DNA from: Brasenia schreberi
Lineage: Eukaryota; Streptophyta; Magnoliopsida; Nymphaeales; Cabombaceae
DNA length: 64,000 bases
Assembly (NCBI GenBank): GCA_036023115.1
Contig: JAYKKT010000036.1
Location: 6,560,001-6,624,000 of the forward strand
Reading direction: 5' to 3'
Shown: in pieces, positions 1-12,399 of the stretch
Position numbering within the stretch: the first letter of the stretch is position 1
Layout: each line of letters begins with the position of its first letter
The notes under the pieces: model-generated
What the model was told of the DNA's origin: nothing
The model's database searches: none
The model's input: the letters and a program-made list of their open reading frames with translations, nothing else
Made by a program: the position numbers and the translations under genes

Positions 1-233
1 CAGCGACGCAGCAACTCGTGCAACTCAGACGCGAAGCTGACGGCGACAGCGTCTTCACCCTCCGTGATTTCGATCCTGCCAAAAGCCCGCCGGGCAGCAA
101 GATGTCGAGCCAGGGGGAGGAATCCTCTGATATTGGTTCGTCGACGGCACTTCCTCGCCGGAAACGAAGGTACGCAACGATTGCTTCCATCTACGCTCGG
201 ACCAAGCCGTTGAAGGCACGGGGTGGTGCTTGA
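1..233 (+). CDS. Small uncharacterised protein, copy A (5' part outside window)
   Basis: The reading frame is open from base 3 to the TGA at 231-233, so only the C-terminal ~76 residues are inside the window. The protein ends in a basic segment, KRRYATIASIYARTKPLK, which is identical in the second copy at 7058-7477. The stretch QQLVQLRRE is also shared. Between them lies a serine/glutamate-rich linker that differs between the copies. Conservation is concentrated in the coding part and strongest at the C-terminus, which suggests selection on the protein. I do not recognise the family and assign no function. The true start lies left of the window, by analogy about 65-70 codons upstream. Confidence 0.6.
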   Translation, partial: ATQQLVQLRREADGDSVFTLRDFDPAKSPPGSKMSSQGEESSDIGSSTALPRRKRRYATIASIYARTKPLKARGGA

Positions 234-595
234 TGACTTGGGTTTTTCTTTGATCCTCTTTAATTTCAAAGGTGGAAAAGAGAGGGAGGCATTTTGCGTC
301 CTTAATTTGCCGCTCCCCTTGAATATTCCGCCTCTTCGGATTGCGGCAAAGCCAGAACTTTTCTCTTGGCTCTTCTTTGTTATTCTGCTCGCGGTTTCTC
401 TTCTTCTTCATTTCTTTCTGTATAGAGCGACGATAGATAAAGTAAATATTGGTATTCGCTATTTACGTTTGCCTCTCTCTCTCTCTCTGATCATATCATA
501 TGTGGGGATTTACTTTGGTGAATGCTCGTCACTCAAAAATTTAGTTTGGTTTCATCTCTCCGTAACTTATACGATGATGATATATTTCGATCTTT

Positions 596-628
<33 letters not shown>

Positions 629-1570
629 TCAAGAGTAGAGACGTTCTGGATTTTCGATTCTGGTGGAGCCTAAAAGCTAAAGCACATAGTTTATAACCCC
701 GTTTGGTTGGCGTCGACCTCCCCTGTAAGAAATTGATTTTCCTGTCCCTTCCAAAACTTCTGCAGTAGCCTGGAAAAATTCATATCTTTCAACTATTTCA
801 GGTTGAATCACATGCATTGATTATTTGTTTTTAGCTGAAACATAGTTTATCCTCGCACCAACTTGATCCGTAGCGAATGAATAGTAGCGTTCATGAATGA
901 TTTTCTTCCATGGAACTTCAACTTCTTTCCCACCTTTCGAAGCACAGACTGTTCCTGCAACTCACCGGATCATTTCCTTGCCTGCTGTATACTTGCCAAT
1001 ACTGATTATTCGATATTAACGAGGTCGTTTAAGAGGTTAATTATGACTGTTACTGTCCAAGTCTTCCGCAACGATCCGATGATCTTCAACCATTCTCTTA
1101 AGAATCACTGGCAAGAAGAATAGGTATGCAAGAGTTTGATCGCGACAAGGAATTATGGATATTTAGATGCCACAGGCACAAGCTATATCAAAGGTCCCCC
1201 CCGTTCTGGGGAACACTCCACTACACGTGGAAGCACCGACACTCTTACCACATTGAGATTTTCGATATTTTTAGCATCAAATTTCAGATAATTCATTATA
1301 TTAAAGATATACACATACACACATACTTATATATATACATATATATTCTTCGTTTGGATGCGCCAGCAAATGACATCCATGAAGATGTGATAGAAGATGT
1401 AGGTTTGCTGGCACTCTCCAGCATCCTGGACACCTTGTTTAATTAATTTCGCAGTTTCTCTTGATTCGACCTTACGAACATGCACTTGTAAGTTTTATTA
1501 CTGGAAAATATGGAGATGATGCTCCATTGTTCTTATATGCTTCTCGATCAGTTAAAACTCACGGCTCGTG
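1..1570 (+). repeat. Diverged direct duplication, copy A
   Basis: This block matches 7240-8990 in the same order and orientation. Landmarks are the small coding sequence, the CT-tract followed by GATCATAT, 'TTTACTTTGGTGAAT', 'CCTGTCC...AAAACTTCTGCA', 'GCTGAAACATAG', 'ACATTGAGATTTTCGAT', and a final match around 1480-1560 (TGATTC-ACCTTA-AACATGCA). Indels and substitutions are frequent outside the coding part, so the duplication is not recent. Confidence 0.75.
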
Positions 1571-1599
1571 TTGCAACAAAACAAAACCTAACAAGACAA

Positions 1600-2634
1600 A
1601 ATACAAACTCTCTCAGTTAGTTGATCCAATCGAAATCCAAGCATCGATTTGTCAAGCACTTGACGAGGAATGCACCTACACATTATACACAATATATATA
1701 AATGGGGTTTGACGCATAATCTTACACAAATATTTCAATTATCAAAACAAATTCAAATAACTTTGCATTTAATGCACTCATGCACGTTAAATGTAAGTGC
1801 AATTTACAGTAGTACATTTGATTAAAATCTCCACAACTGATCTTAAAGATTGAACGCTAAAAATATTTAAAAAAAATTATGTACCAAACACTATACACAA
1901 CTAATACTTCTTATATATATATATATATATATTGGGATGTACTCAAACCCATCGATACTTAAATCTATTCAAACATTTCATGTGTTTGATCAATACAATC
2001 AACGGTAGAGATTTAGTTTAAAAAACGAAATAACTATTATGCATTAGTATAATGGTATATTTTGATTTTTAAATTAAAAACTTCATCATTGATCAAATGC
2101 GTGACGATGTTTGAGCATGAATGAAATTGAATCTATACCTCTCTCTCTCTCTATAGGGAGAGTTATATATATATGTGTGTGGAGAGAGAGTTTTGCAACG
2201 TTGATTGGCACCTCTAGGTATATGGTTTGAGGACTCAAAAACATGGTTTAGACCACTTCAGTTCCACGTACAAATAAGTTTCACAAAGAGTTGTGAAATT
2301 CATGACCTAAATCCATCAAATCAATGATTTAGGTCAAAATAATTGACCATTCCAAGCTCACCTAGTCAACATATATAAGCTCCTCGATTCTTAGCTAATT
2401 AAGCACAACCTCCCTCTCTCCCTCTCTCTGTCTCTTGCACACACATATATATAAAGAGTGCATAATCCATGCATACACCCATCTACTCAATTTAATCGGT
2501 ATTATCAATGATAAATATTTGAATTTAAAAAGTATTTAAATTCAAATCTCTACAAGTGATCATACCAGTTGAATAATGAAAATCTTTGAGTGGATTTAAG
2601 CATAAATGGATCCATATTTTTTCCCCTCTCTCTT

Positions 2635-2671
<37 letters not shown>

Positions 2672-3230
2672 TCACACACAAACACACAAGAGAAATTAGT
2701 ACATGCGCACATGGTTATATTCTTAAAAATACCTAAGGATCACAACCATATGATCGACGAGATCGACAATTGAGATTCAAATTTCAAGTAAAAAGGTATT
2801 TTGGTAATTTTCTATGTACATTTATTGTACATGATACTTTTCACTTTTGAAATTTGCATCTAAACCATCGATTTCGTCTTTAAACGGTTGAGATCTTTCA
2901 AGTAGATTAGAGCACATATGAGTGTGCACATGGACTAACCTCTCTGAGAGAGAGAGAGAGGATCATATAAAATACTCTATTTACATTAATATATTAGACA
3001 CATATATCGGATTATAAGGATTTAAAAGTTAACAGACAAGTACTTTAGATTCTTTGGGTCATAAAACCTGGTTTATATAAACTAAGTCGGAACTATGTTG
3101 GATCTATGGATAAATCCATTCATTTTGATTGATTGGTGTTCCTCTTGAGCTTGCATAACTACGCCTGCCCACCTTTTATATTGTTTTAATTCGGGATAGA
3201 TCATAATGGTAAGTTTAGAAATTCTTTTTA
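1600..3230. other. Intergenic, AT-rich, microsatellite-rich
   Basis: No gene is supported. The stretch has short (TA)n runs at about 1912-1932 and 2635-2670, CT/GA tracts at about 2142 and 2947, and dispersed AT-rich phrases such as 'TTGAATTTAAAAAGTATTTAAATTCAAA'. Confidence 0.6.
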
Positions 3231-3235
3231 GGTTG

Positions 3236-3420
3236 AGTTGAATAGCCCAAGGTTTTACCCTTGGCATAAATTATACCCCACGATTATAGCTGTGGGCATT
3301 TATATACGTGTAAGGTGAAGGTTCAAATAGTTGCCTGCGTTTTAACCGAAAACGATTCTTGTAGCCCACCACTTTAAGTGTGGGCTATACTTTAACCGCA
3401 GGCTATCCTATTCGATGCTA
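3236..3420. repeat. Series of imperfect palindromes resembling CACTA subterminal repeats
   Basis: Successive short inverted repeats share a core of the type TAGCCCA...TGGGCTA: CCAAGG-loop-CCTTGG near 3247, CCCCAC-loop-GTGGG near 3276, and a nearly perfect one, TAGCCCAC...GTGGGCTA, at about 3362-3390, followed by CCGCAGGCTA. Arrays of such short palindromes are typical of the subterminal regions of plant En/Spm (CACTA) transposons. No CACTA terminus or transposase is visible, so this is at most a remnant. Confidence 0.45.
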
Positions 3421-3800
3421 ATATATATTCGAAAAAGTTAGGCAAAACCTAGAAAATGTCCTTGAGCAAGTTTATCAACGATTCTAAATACCCAAAGTTA
3501 AGGATTTTATTTATCTTCACAATGAATCCTAAGCAGATTGGGGAAGCCAAAAGAGGCCATCTTAATTAAAGTCTTTTAATTTATGCCATAAAAAACTAGA
3601 ATTAGGAAACAAAACACAAAAGGCCAAGGGAAATTTATTTATAAGCAAGTCAATGTGATTGGTTATACTGTTGCGAATGGTGTCATTTTCTAATTATTAA
3701 AAGGTTTTTTTGATTTACACTCTAGATAGGACTGTTTATATACATACCTTTTGATATGTCGTATCCAACTTTACTCAAGGATTCATCACACACACACATA

Positions 3801-3943
<143 letters not shown>

Positions 3944-4109
3944 AGGTTGGTTAACCAACTGCGCTGAACAAACGTGTGCTCGGCTCGGCTCAGTTCAGCT
4001 CAGCTGGTGAAACCCACAGAAAAAGATGAGCTGTTCGTGAGCTTGTCAAATGTTCATCACACCAATGGATAATAAGATCGAAATGATTTTAATACATGAA
4101 CCGAATTCG

Positions 4110-4350
4110 GAGGCCGATCCATTGACAGTCAGAAATTCGTATGTGTATGTGGGAATGAAACGCTTGTCACGGCCAACAAAAGGATCGCTGTTGCTACAAC
4201 TCATACCAAATGGCCATCTAATCAATCAGTGATTGAGTGCGAAGGAAGAAGGAAACGAAATCAAGAACAGATTTTGGGGGAAACGGAGGGGAGAAGACCA
4301 GTTCTTATTTCCTCCACGACTGAATTACACAGACCCGTCTCTCTCTCTCT
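4110..4350. repeat. Dispersed repeat, copy 1 (partner at 14260-14570)
   Basis: It shares 'CCATTGACAGTCAGAAAT' and then 'CGTGTGTGGAAT'-like text, a GAAGGAAGAA / GATTTGGGG / AAACGGAG segment, and an 'ACACA-ACCCC-TCTCTCTCTCT' end with the second copy, in the same order. No coding sense is visible in either copy. Confidence 0.55.
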
Positions 4351-4369
4351 CTCTTATATAAACAAATAC

Positions 4370-6266
4370 CAACCGTCCTATTTATGAATAATTGATATTT
4401 GTATTTTAAAAAATATGCTTATACTCTATCCAATTATATTTTATTCAAAAACAAATGTTTGATTTTTAATTTAAATCTCAACTATCAATTTTTTAAATAA
4501 GATGATTGAAACTTATTTAGATATAATATCATGTAATGTTGTCAGCATATATTATGTAATATATATATATATACACATATGACCATGTAGAACCGGGCCA
4601 GCTTTTAAGCTAACGTAATGGTCTATCCCTCTCTCTTCCAAGCATGGGCTTAGGGCATGTGACCCGCACTATGTAGCAGAGAGGGTGACTGCCTACCAGA
4701 ACTGTCCCAGGTTCTTTGACTGATTTGCACATTTTCACATATATATAATAATATGTATATATAGAAAAATTAGTACATCTATCACATCCACATATATATA
4801 TATATATATGCTTAAGCATTCTAAAAAATAATGGTTGAGAGTTTTTAAGTCAAAAAGTAACATATACTTACAAAAAGTATCCACATACTTTTTTGCTTTT
4901 AAGCCCAACAATTATCCATTCATGCTCTACATATGGGTGTAATTTCAAATATAGTAAAGGGTATTTGAAAAATGATAGAGAATAATTTTATTACACTCTT
5001 GCTACAAAAAGCCACGAAAAATAATATTTGAGCATGAGTGGACAACACCAATGATGGACAAGATTTAATCACTTATCATAATTGATATATGCATACCCTT
5101 TTTAATATCCATACTCCTTTTTACTACGTTCCCTATTTTACCTCGCTAAAATCCAAAAATTATTAATAACCATTCATTGTCTCACACTACTTCAAATCCA
5201 ACCTAAAAAGAAGAAAAAAAGAAAAAAGAAGAAAAAAAGAGAACAAAACCAATTCAAAGAAGGTTTCAATGATTTGGTGGGGTATTTTTTTGATTTGATG
5301 TATTATTTATCATTTATTTGATATATTGATTTTATTTTCGGATGGAATCAAAACGAAAAATAATGTTAAGTTTCCTACTCGAGACGCGACACATTGAGTG
5401 TATTATCAACGAGAGAGAGGCTGCACATGCACGTTTCCTTAATGAGGGAGACATGCCTCAACCGCGTCTTGATTCGGGAATGGACGTTGTTTTTTATTTT
5501 ATTATTTTTTTCATATGTTTTTTATTATTCTTATTCTTTTATTCTTGATTCTTCTTGTTTTTTTTTTTTTTTTTTTCTGTTATTGATTTTATTATTAATT
5601 TATTATTTTTTCTCTTCAGTGAGATTTATAAGAGTATGTATTGTTCAAGTGTGAAAAAGGCGACAATGCTAAAAACAAATGAAATATTGGTCTGTGGAGT
5701 AAAGTGATCCAACGAGAGAGACTCTTGTTGAAATTGGATGGGAGACGAAAGAAAAAGTGATAATTTTAATATTTAAAAAAGAGTGTATGAATAGTAAAAA
5801 CAGTATGCAAATAGTAATCTCCTTATTTATATATATATCTGTGTGTGTGTTTGCACTTGTATGTTTTGAAATCGATGCACTAGCAGTAAGGGCGTAGCTA
5901 GGTTAGCAGGAAACTTCATGGGAATTAAATGATATGGGAAAACTATCCTTGTTTAACATTCATCTTTCCTATTCAACCTGGTATAAGAATAAGAACTTTC
6001 CAATTATACATCATAGAAAGCATTTCTCTCCGTTTCTTTTTTCGCTTTTGGTCTTCTACCATCTTATGTGAGAGCCAGGTGGCTCTCCATATGAGGTCTC
6101 AATTCATCTTACGTGGGAGCCAGGCGTCTCCTATCATCGAGGGAATCAACGCGGTGGTCGTTTCTTCAAAAGTTGGGGGACAGTTTCGTCTACGAGTACC
6201 AACAACGAAACGCAGTCCACCAGTCTCCTCTCCCATTCATTTCCCTGCTGCTTCCAGGCAATCACC

Positions 6267-6331
<65 letters not shown>

Positions 6332-6586
6332 GCTTCAAAATCTAATGCACGATTGTTAAAGCCTCTTTGTTGTCAATATAGAAGGGAAATTGGAAATTGA
6401 CGAATCTTCAACTCATCTGCTAGCTTGATCATGAGACGACTGAATTCCGTGTGTTGGAGATGATGTTCTCTGAAAAGAGGGTACGATCTGTTTGGCTCTT
6501 TAGGTGGTAAATACCTACTAATAACCTCACAACAGAGTAAAACTCCTCAAGGAACACTAAAACACCCCAAAGGGCACGACCCCCCG

Positions 6587-6621
<35 letters not shown>

Positions 6622-6960
6622 TTGTGGAAATTATAACTATTCATATGAGATATGCTGTAAAGTCGATGTCATTTTTAACAACTTTACTTGTCGCTTTTAA
6701 AGAAGGTGATTTGTACAGTCTTCACTCATCCTCACACACATCTCTTATCTACTTGTTTTCCACAAAATTGGATTTTACTTCATAAATAGTGTATAATTAT
6801 ATAATTATTTTTAATATAAAGCTTTTAGCTTTTCCTTAAGAAACAAAAGAAAAACGAGGGTCTTCAAACAAATCCACCAACTACTGTACATCCAAGTACG
6901 AAATGTATTTATTAAGATTGAATACGACGAATCATCCTTGTGAACTGCGTTATTTTCTCT
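4370..6960. other. Intergenic, low complexity, includes (TC)n at 6271-6325
   Basis: No gene is supported. The region is AT-rich with poly-T runs near 5550-5575 and a 55-bp TC tract at 6271-6325. A short imperfect direct repeat lies around 6064-6130 (GAGCCAGGTGGCTCTCC / GAGCCAGGCGTCTCC). A further CT tract at about 6957-6982 precedes the gene at 7058 and may be part of its promoter or leader. Confidence 0.6.
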
Positions 6961-7057
6961 CTCTCTCTCTCTCTCTCTCTCTGAGATATCTGCTGAATTC
7001 TTCTCTGCCTATTTGCCTATCTATCTATTCCTGCTTTGGTTGTTCTTTCCCGTGATC

Positions 7058-7477
7058 ATGGCTTTCGGTGATTCGATGGCAACGGATCGAACAAACAAGG
7101 TTAGGGTGCTTCAAATCCCCCCAACTGCCGCCATCTTCCACTTTCAACCTCCCCACCACCCACCACCAACAATCGCTCTTCTTCTTCACCCTTCTCTTCC
7201 TCGTCGTGGAGGAAGTGTCTTATCCGACCAAGAACTCGCAGCGGCTCAGCAACTCGTGCAACTCAGACGCGAAACGGACGCCAATGATAAGGAGACCAGC
7301 AGCCTCAGCGGTGTGGATCGTGTCAACACCACGCCGGACTGCGAGATCATGACCAAGGGAGACGAATCCTCCGATAATGGTTCGCCGGCGGCACTCCCAC
7401 GCCAGAAACGAAGGTACGCGACGATTGCGTCTATCTACGCTCGGACTAAGCCGTTGAAGACACGGCGTGATGCTTGA
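7058..7477 (+). CDS. Small uncharacterised protein, copy B (complete)
   Basis: This intronless frame encodes 139 residues from ATG at 7058 (MAFGDSMATDR). Further upstream in-frame codons are only a hydrophobic, CT-derived run. The protein has a proline/histidine-rich stretch at residues ~25-45, an LSDQELAAAQQLVQLRRE helix-like segment at ~58-75, an acidic/serine-rich linker, and a basic C-terminus (KRRYATIASIYARTKPLK) identical to copy A at 1-233. There is no signal peptide and no membrane segment. The basic tail could be a nuclear or nucleic-acid binding signal, but that is inference. The 3' flank carries a GT/GA microsatellite immediately after the stop. The family is not recognised. Confidence 0.6.
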   Translation: MAFGDSMATDRTNKVRVLQIPPTAAIFHFQPPHHPPPTIALLLHPSLPRRGGSVLSDQELAAAQQLVQLRRETDANDKETSSLSGVDRVNTTPDCEIMTKGDESSDNGSPAALPRQKRRYATIASIYARTKPLKTRRDA

Positions 7478-7558
7478 CGGACGACTTGGGTTTTTTCCTT
7501 GATCTCCTTAATTTCAATGTATGTGTGTGTGCGCGCGCGCGTGTGTGTATGTGTGTGT

Positions 7559-7642
<84 letters not shown>

Positions 7643-8990
7643 CATCTTGTGTCGATAGTATGCCGGCTCCTTGAATGTTGATTTCCCCACTTCTCGACTG
7701 CGGCAAGCGACAGCTTTCTTTTGGTTGTTCCTTGTTATCCGTTTCGGTTTCCCTTCTTCTTTCCTCGATTTATAAAATACATACGACTTGCTATTTGCAA
7801 TCGCATCTCTCTCTCTCTCTGATCATATGATTTCGTGGATTTCGTGAATGTTTGTCTCTCAGAAACTTAGTTTGGCCAATGTTTGATCTCTCTGTGGCTA
7901 TACGCATCTCCTTTTGTGAGGATATTTCGAATTTACTCTCTCTCTCACATCATATCATTCGTGGGAATTTACTTTGGTGAATCTTCGCCCCTGAAATTTT
8001 AGTTTGCTTAATAGTTGATTTCTCCGTATCTTTGTACACCAAATACGTAAATAACCTGTTTGATGGAAGTTGTATTTCCCGGTTGGGAATTGATTTTCCT
8101 GTCCTTTATGCCTCCTGCAAAACTTCTGCAAGAGCTTGAGAGTTTTCATCTTCCTACAATCTTAGCATGAATCAACTACAACTGTTTACTTTGAGTTGAA
8201 ACATAGCTTATCGTTCCACCAAACTTCGTTAGCACCGATAGAAACACCGACTTATGCAACTCCTCGAAGCTGACGGAATGAGTTCAGAAACTGCCATATC
8301 ATCAGTTTTCTTTTCCGATTTCTGCATGCTGCGTATTTCCCAACACTGACTATATGAGTTTAATTTGTGTGTTTAGAAGGTTAATTTTTTATTGTTACTG
8401 TCAAATTTTCTGCAACCATTCGATGATCTTAGCGATTCTTTTAAGGATCACTGTCAATAACAAGAAGCATCGACCTGCATTATGAGTTTGACGGCGATAA
8501 GGAGTTCAAGAATAATGCCACAGCCACAAGCAATATAGGTTCCCCGGTCCGGGGAACACTTCACATCAGGTGGAAGGCCCGATACTTTTACTACATTGAG
8601 ATTTTCGATTTCTTTTAGCATCAAGTTTCAAGAATGTATTATTCGTAATAATATGGTCCTAAAGGAATATGTTGACATTAAATTTTTTGATTAATTTTTT
8701 ATTCAAATGTTTACATTATGTAAATATAAATCAAATGTTAAAGAATGTAAAAGTATATGCTCATCCATCCTGATCTTCATAAAAGTTTGCATGCCTGTGC
8801 CCTCCGTGTGATGGCCATGAAAATACAATGTGAGAAGAAAGTAGATGCGCGATCTTGTTTAGAAATGTTTAGCAGTATCATTTGATTCTACCTTATAAAC
8901 ATGCAGTAGTTATGTTTTATAATTACAAAACCTTCAGATGCTGTTCCATTGCCCGAATTTGTTTATGCGAACCACTAAAACTCAATAGTT
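7240..8990 (+). repeat. Diverged direct duplication, copy B
   Basis: This is the partner of 1-1570. It is longer mainly because of the (GA)n microsatellite at 7559-7641 and a partly repeated segment around 7800-8000, where the 'GATCATAT...TTTAGTTTG' phrase occurs twice. Confidence 0.75.
7521..7641. repeat. Compound microsatellite (GT)n(GC)n(GT)n(GA)n
   Basis: GT with an embedded GCGCGCGC segment (potential Z-DNA), then about 83 bp of GA. It lies directly 3' of the small gene's stop codon and is absent from the homologous position in copy A. Confidence 0.95.
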
Positions 8991-8999
8991 CATACTGCC

Positions 9000-9567
9000 T
9001 TAGAACTTAGGGAGATAAGATCAAACTCGAGATGAGTTCAGTTAAACTCGTGATGAGGAATCCATCTGAGTTATATAGTCACACTAAAAACATGTGCCAG
9101 TGAAAGATCTCAAAAAGATTCTTGGGATGTGTGTGCGCGTGTGTCTGTGTTTGTATATATATAAATATAAATATAAATATAAATAATATATGTATATATA
9201 TATATTTGATATATAAATTCATTTATGAATCTCTCTCTCATCAAGAAAAGAAAGGTATACTGGGTCTGTAGGACAGGCCTGGAAACTAAATCTATCCTAC
9301 AAATTCTCCTACGTAGGGAATGTAAGTGCATCAATGCTCTTTTCTATTAAGCAACATCATGAGTTGATGCCGAGAGCGTGTATCTGGCTTCGGCCTCCCA
9401 GTTTTACCAAAATGAAGAAGTAAAACATGACATGTAATATGCTGAAGCGGAATTAACCTCAAATACTTTCATAATTATGGACGTATATACATAAAAATAT
9501 GTGCGCTATGTTCCACGAAACAGAAATGACAAATCTCCAAAAATCAAGTGATGAAGAAACACCAAAA

Positions 9568-9626
<59 letters not shown>

Positions 9627-9994
9627 ATATATATATATATATGAAGTAGTTTCCATTTAATACTTGAATGCATCATTTTCAACCATGGGTTACCGCCTTC
9701 TATAACCTTCTACTAATCGAAATAATCTTTTATCGATCAAAATCACCACAGTCACTACCAAAATAACTTAAAATCTTAAATATTTATATATAAGTTGTTT
9801 TGCGGTTTTGTTTTGGTTTCTTAAGTGGTTTTAGTAGTAGCGATACAATGAAAAAATAGTGAAAGGTGATGCCTTTGGTTGAAATGGTAGAACTACGCAA
9901 AACAAACCATTGAGTACGATTGAATATCGAGTATGGGCTACTTTCTCTTTCTCTCTCTCTCTTTATATATATATATGGGCGCACGTGTTCAAGA
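9000..9994. other. Intergenic, with (ATCT)n at 9569-9625
   Basis: No gene is supported. A tetranucleotide (ATCT)n array of about 56 bp runs into (AT)n up to 9642, and an AT/AAATAT-rich stretch lies at 9150-9210. Confidence 0.7.
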
Positions 9995-10004
9995 ATGGAG
10001 AACA

Positions 10005-10375
10005 AAAAACAATAACAACAACAACTAAGCCTTTTCCCGTACTAGACGAGGTTGGCTATATGGATTCTTTGTTTCCACAGATCCCTCTCGTGTGCCATGT
10101 TAACAGTTAACTCCCAATAAGCTAGATCATTCTTTATTGTTTATTTCCAACACTTTTGTGGTTGTCCTCTACCTCTTTTAATACTTTCCAAATTTAGTTT
10201 TTCTAACCTTCTTATAGGTTCTTCTTTTGATCTTCTTTCTATATGTCCAAACCATCTTAAACGATGTTCTCTCATTTTATCCTCTATCGGTGTCACTCCT
10301 AATTTGTTTCTAATAACCTCATTATGTATACGGTCTTTTCTTGTATGACCACTCATCCATCTCAACATCTTCGTT
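10005..10375 (-). mobile_element. 5'-truncated RTE-type LINE, 3' end only
   Basis: On the minus strand this encodes the C-terminal end of the same protein as the LINE at 52590-55725 ([19 protein letters not shown]..., [13 protein letters not shown]). It ends in the family's typical 3' terminus, CTCGTCTAGTACGGGAAAAG, then a TTG-rich tail. The insertion is flanked by a 10-bp direct repeat ATGGAGAACA (9995-10004 and 10376-10385), consistent with target-primed insertion. It is a dead-on-arrival copy. Confidence 0.85.
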
Positions 10376-10434
10376 ATGGAGAACACATATAAAATAATTG
10401 GTAAATGGTAAAAAATAACATGAAAATATTCTTA

Positions 10435-10505
10435 TTGAGGATGAACTCAAGAGCCATCATTTGCAGAATATATAGATGCTCTGGCCTAATGAGCTATGAC
10501 AACAC
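10435..10505 (-). mobile_element. tRNA-like SINE head (candidate)
   Basis: The minus strand reads GTCATAGCTCATTAGG (A-box-like) and, about 35 nt later, GAGTTCATCCTC (B-box-like). The spacing fits a tRNA-derived RNA polymerase III promoter, but the cloverleaf is degenerate and no SINE tail was defined. Confidence 0.35.
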
Positions 10506-10744
10506 GTGAATATAGGAGATGCTTTTTTATGTTAAGAAGCCAGATAGTTTTGGTAGCTTCTTCTCGTGTAGAAACGTGAACGTCCCTTCCCATACTTGTA
10601 CGCAGTATGTGCATTTATGATAAAGGCTCCAAGCGCATTAATCTAGTAAAGTAACTTATCGATACATTTATGAACATCTCCACTAAAACATTGCTGTCAC
10701 TAACACAGTGAAAGGTATTTGGTCACCACAAGACCCCAACCAGA

Positions 10745-11130
10745 CATGGTCAGCTTGAAACCGGGATCACAGTTTGAACCGGAACCATACCGCCAGTGGA
10801 ATCAATGGAACCGGTAACAAAAACCATAACCAGAACTGAAGATCAGTTGGTTCGATTACAGTTCGGTTCGATTACAGTTCATGATATCCAGAAATCGACT
10901 CAAAACTAATGGTTTCAAACTGCTGCTAAATAGGTTTTATATATTTTTCTGATAGCCTATCAACACACTGATCGAAAACTCAACCATAGAGAGCGAGGTT
11001 GGTGTAAAGACATATTTACCTTCTTTTCAAAAAACAAATTGAATCGGTTTCAAAACTAGAACTATTCTGAAACCAGAACCAACTCTGTGGTAGTTCGGTT
11101 CTGTTCTGGTTCCAGATTCTAAAACCCGAA
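10745..11130. mobile_element. CCGGTTC-rich MITE-like segment (candidate)
   Basis: It starts CAGACATGGTCAGC and is packed with GAACCGG/CCGGTTC/GGTTCGG words on both strands, ending near TCTAAAACCCGAAGCC. It resembles the elements at 27357-27557 and 33934-34352 in composition and in the left-end motif (TAGACATGGCC). The right end is uncertain. Confidence 0.4.
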
Positions 11131-11329
11131 GCCAAACAAGATCATGAACAAAGTGAGTAAAAAAATGATTTATTTACTTTTTCTCAACTAAAAAAACAAA
11201 AAGGAATGATCTAACCTTTCTTGAGTTAACTGTCACATGGTGGAGGATGGAAAGTCATAAAAACAAAGTGGCAATCTACAAGAACTTTTGTAAACGTATG
11301 GCGAGTGGGGTTGTAGAGAAGAGAACCTT

Positions 11330-11425
11330 ATCTATCAGACTTTCATGCCCGGGTATCGAACTCAAGACCTTCCACCTCAAGGTTTTTTGTTCAACCACTT
11401 CTTCTATGGCTCGTGGAGTTTCTCA
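11330..11425 (-). mobile_element. tRNA-like SINE head (candidate)
   Basis: On the minus strand AGCCATAGAAGAAGTGG is followed by GAGTTCGATACCCGGG, a near-consensus B box (GGTTCGANTCC). Confidence 0.4.
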
Positions 11426-11822
11426 ACATCATTTTTTTTCATATTAATAGATCTCCTTTTTTTAGTTTATTTAAACTCATTTGCAAATGATATTAGTCAA
11501 TCATTTAGAGTATTGGAGGTTCAACTGCTTTAGTACGTTCAAAGTTTTGAACATCAATCAATGACTTAGATTAATCAAGAAAGAATGGCTGTGAGCAGGT
11601 TTATCAAGGATTGAACTCGTTGAACTTCAAATTTTAGGGACTTGAGCTTGGTAATTAATTATCTACAGCCAGATTAAAACTCCAATCAAGTCCAAATAAC
11701 CACCTTAAGCCTCAATTTATTTCTTAAAATAGGACGAGAAGCAAACTAAAAGGGCAAGGGCCAAACCTTTATAAGCAGCAAAATGTCATTTGATCATACA
11801 ATTATTAAAAGGTCCTCTAGCC

Positions 11823-12000
11823 AATGACCGATCTACATTGAGCCGAGGTGGGACGTTCACCCCACCCCAAATTATGTAAATCAACTTAAAGTCTATGCCC
11901 ACAGTAGGATCCATGAGTTATAATACATAGTTTGCCCCACCCGAAACGATTCAATGGGCTATTAATCCCACTCCAAAAGAGTTTCTAGATCCACCACTGC
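11823..12000. mobile_element. hAT-type MITE with 8-bp target duplication
   Basis: This 178-bp element is flanked by a perfect 8-bp direct repeat CTCTAGCC (11815-11822 and 12001-12008). Its ends are imperfect inverted repeats: AATGACCGATCTACATTG on the left, and GCAGTGGTGGATCTAGAAA as the reverse complement of the right end. An 8-bp duplication is the hAT superfamily hallmark. There is no coding capacity. Confidence 0.8.
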
Positions 12001-12299
12001 CTCTAGCCCCATTATATCGTTGAACACTCATTTCATAACGTGCAGTAGAAGAGTAATTAGACCCTAATATAAGTGTTGATAAAAAAGAATAAGACAAAAG
12101 ATAAAGACATTAAGTATTGAGGATAAAAGTAAAAGGGAGAACAAGCATCGTAGTACAGGAATTGGTCTACTTAGCAAGCAATTATCATGCTTTTCTTTTT
12201 GTTTAGAAAATATCTTCTCTCCATTCTATATATGGAAGCATAATGCTTCAAAGCAAAGAAGAAACAAAAGAGGTTGTGATGAAAAAAGATAATAGGAAA

Positions 12300-12395
12300 A
12301 CTATAATACAGAATGGTTGAATCTATGAGCTATAATGCATGCTTCACCCATCGATTTGCCTCATCCTCAAAGAATTTCTAGATCAGCCACAGCTT
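12300..12395. mobile_element. Partial relative of the MITE at 11823-12000
   Basis: It shares GA(T/A)TC-TGAGCTATAAT, CAATTTGCC-like spacing and the right end AAGAATTTCTAGATCAGCCAC. Only the right half is present. Confidence 0.5.
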
Positions 12396-12399
12396 GATG

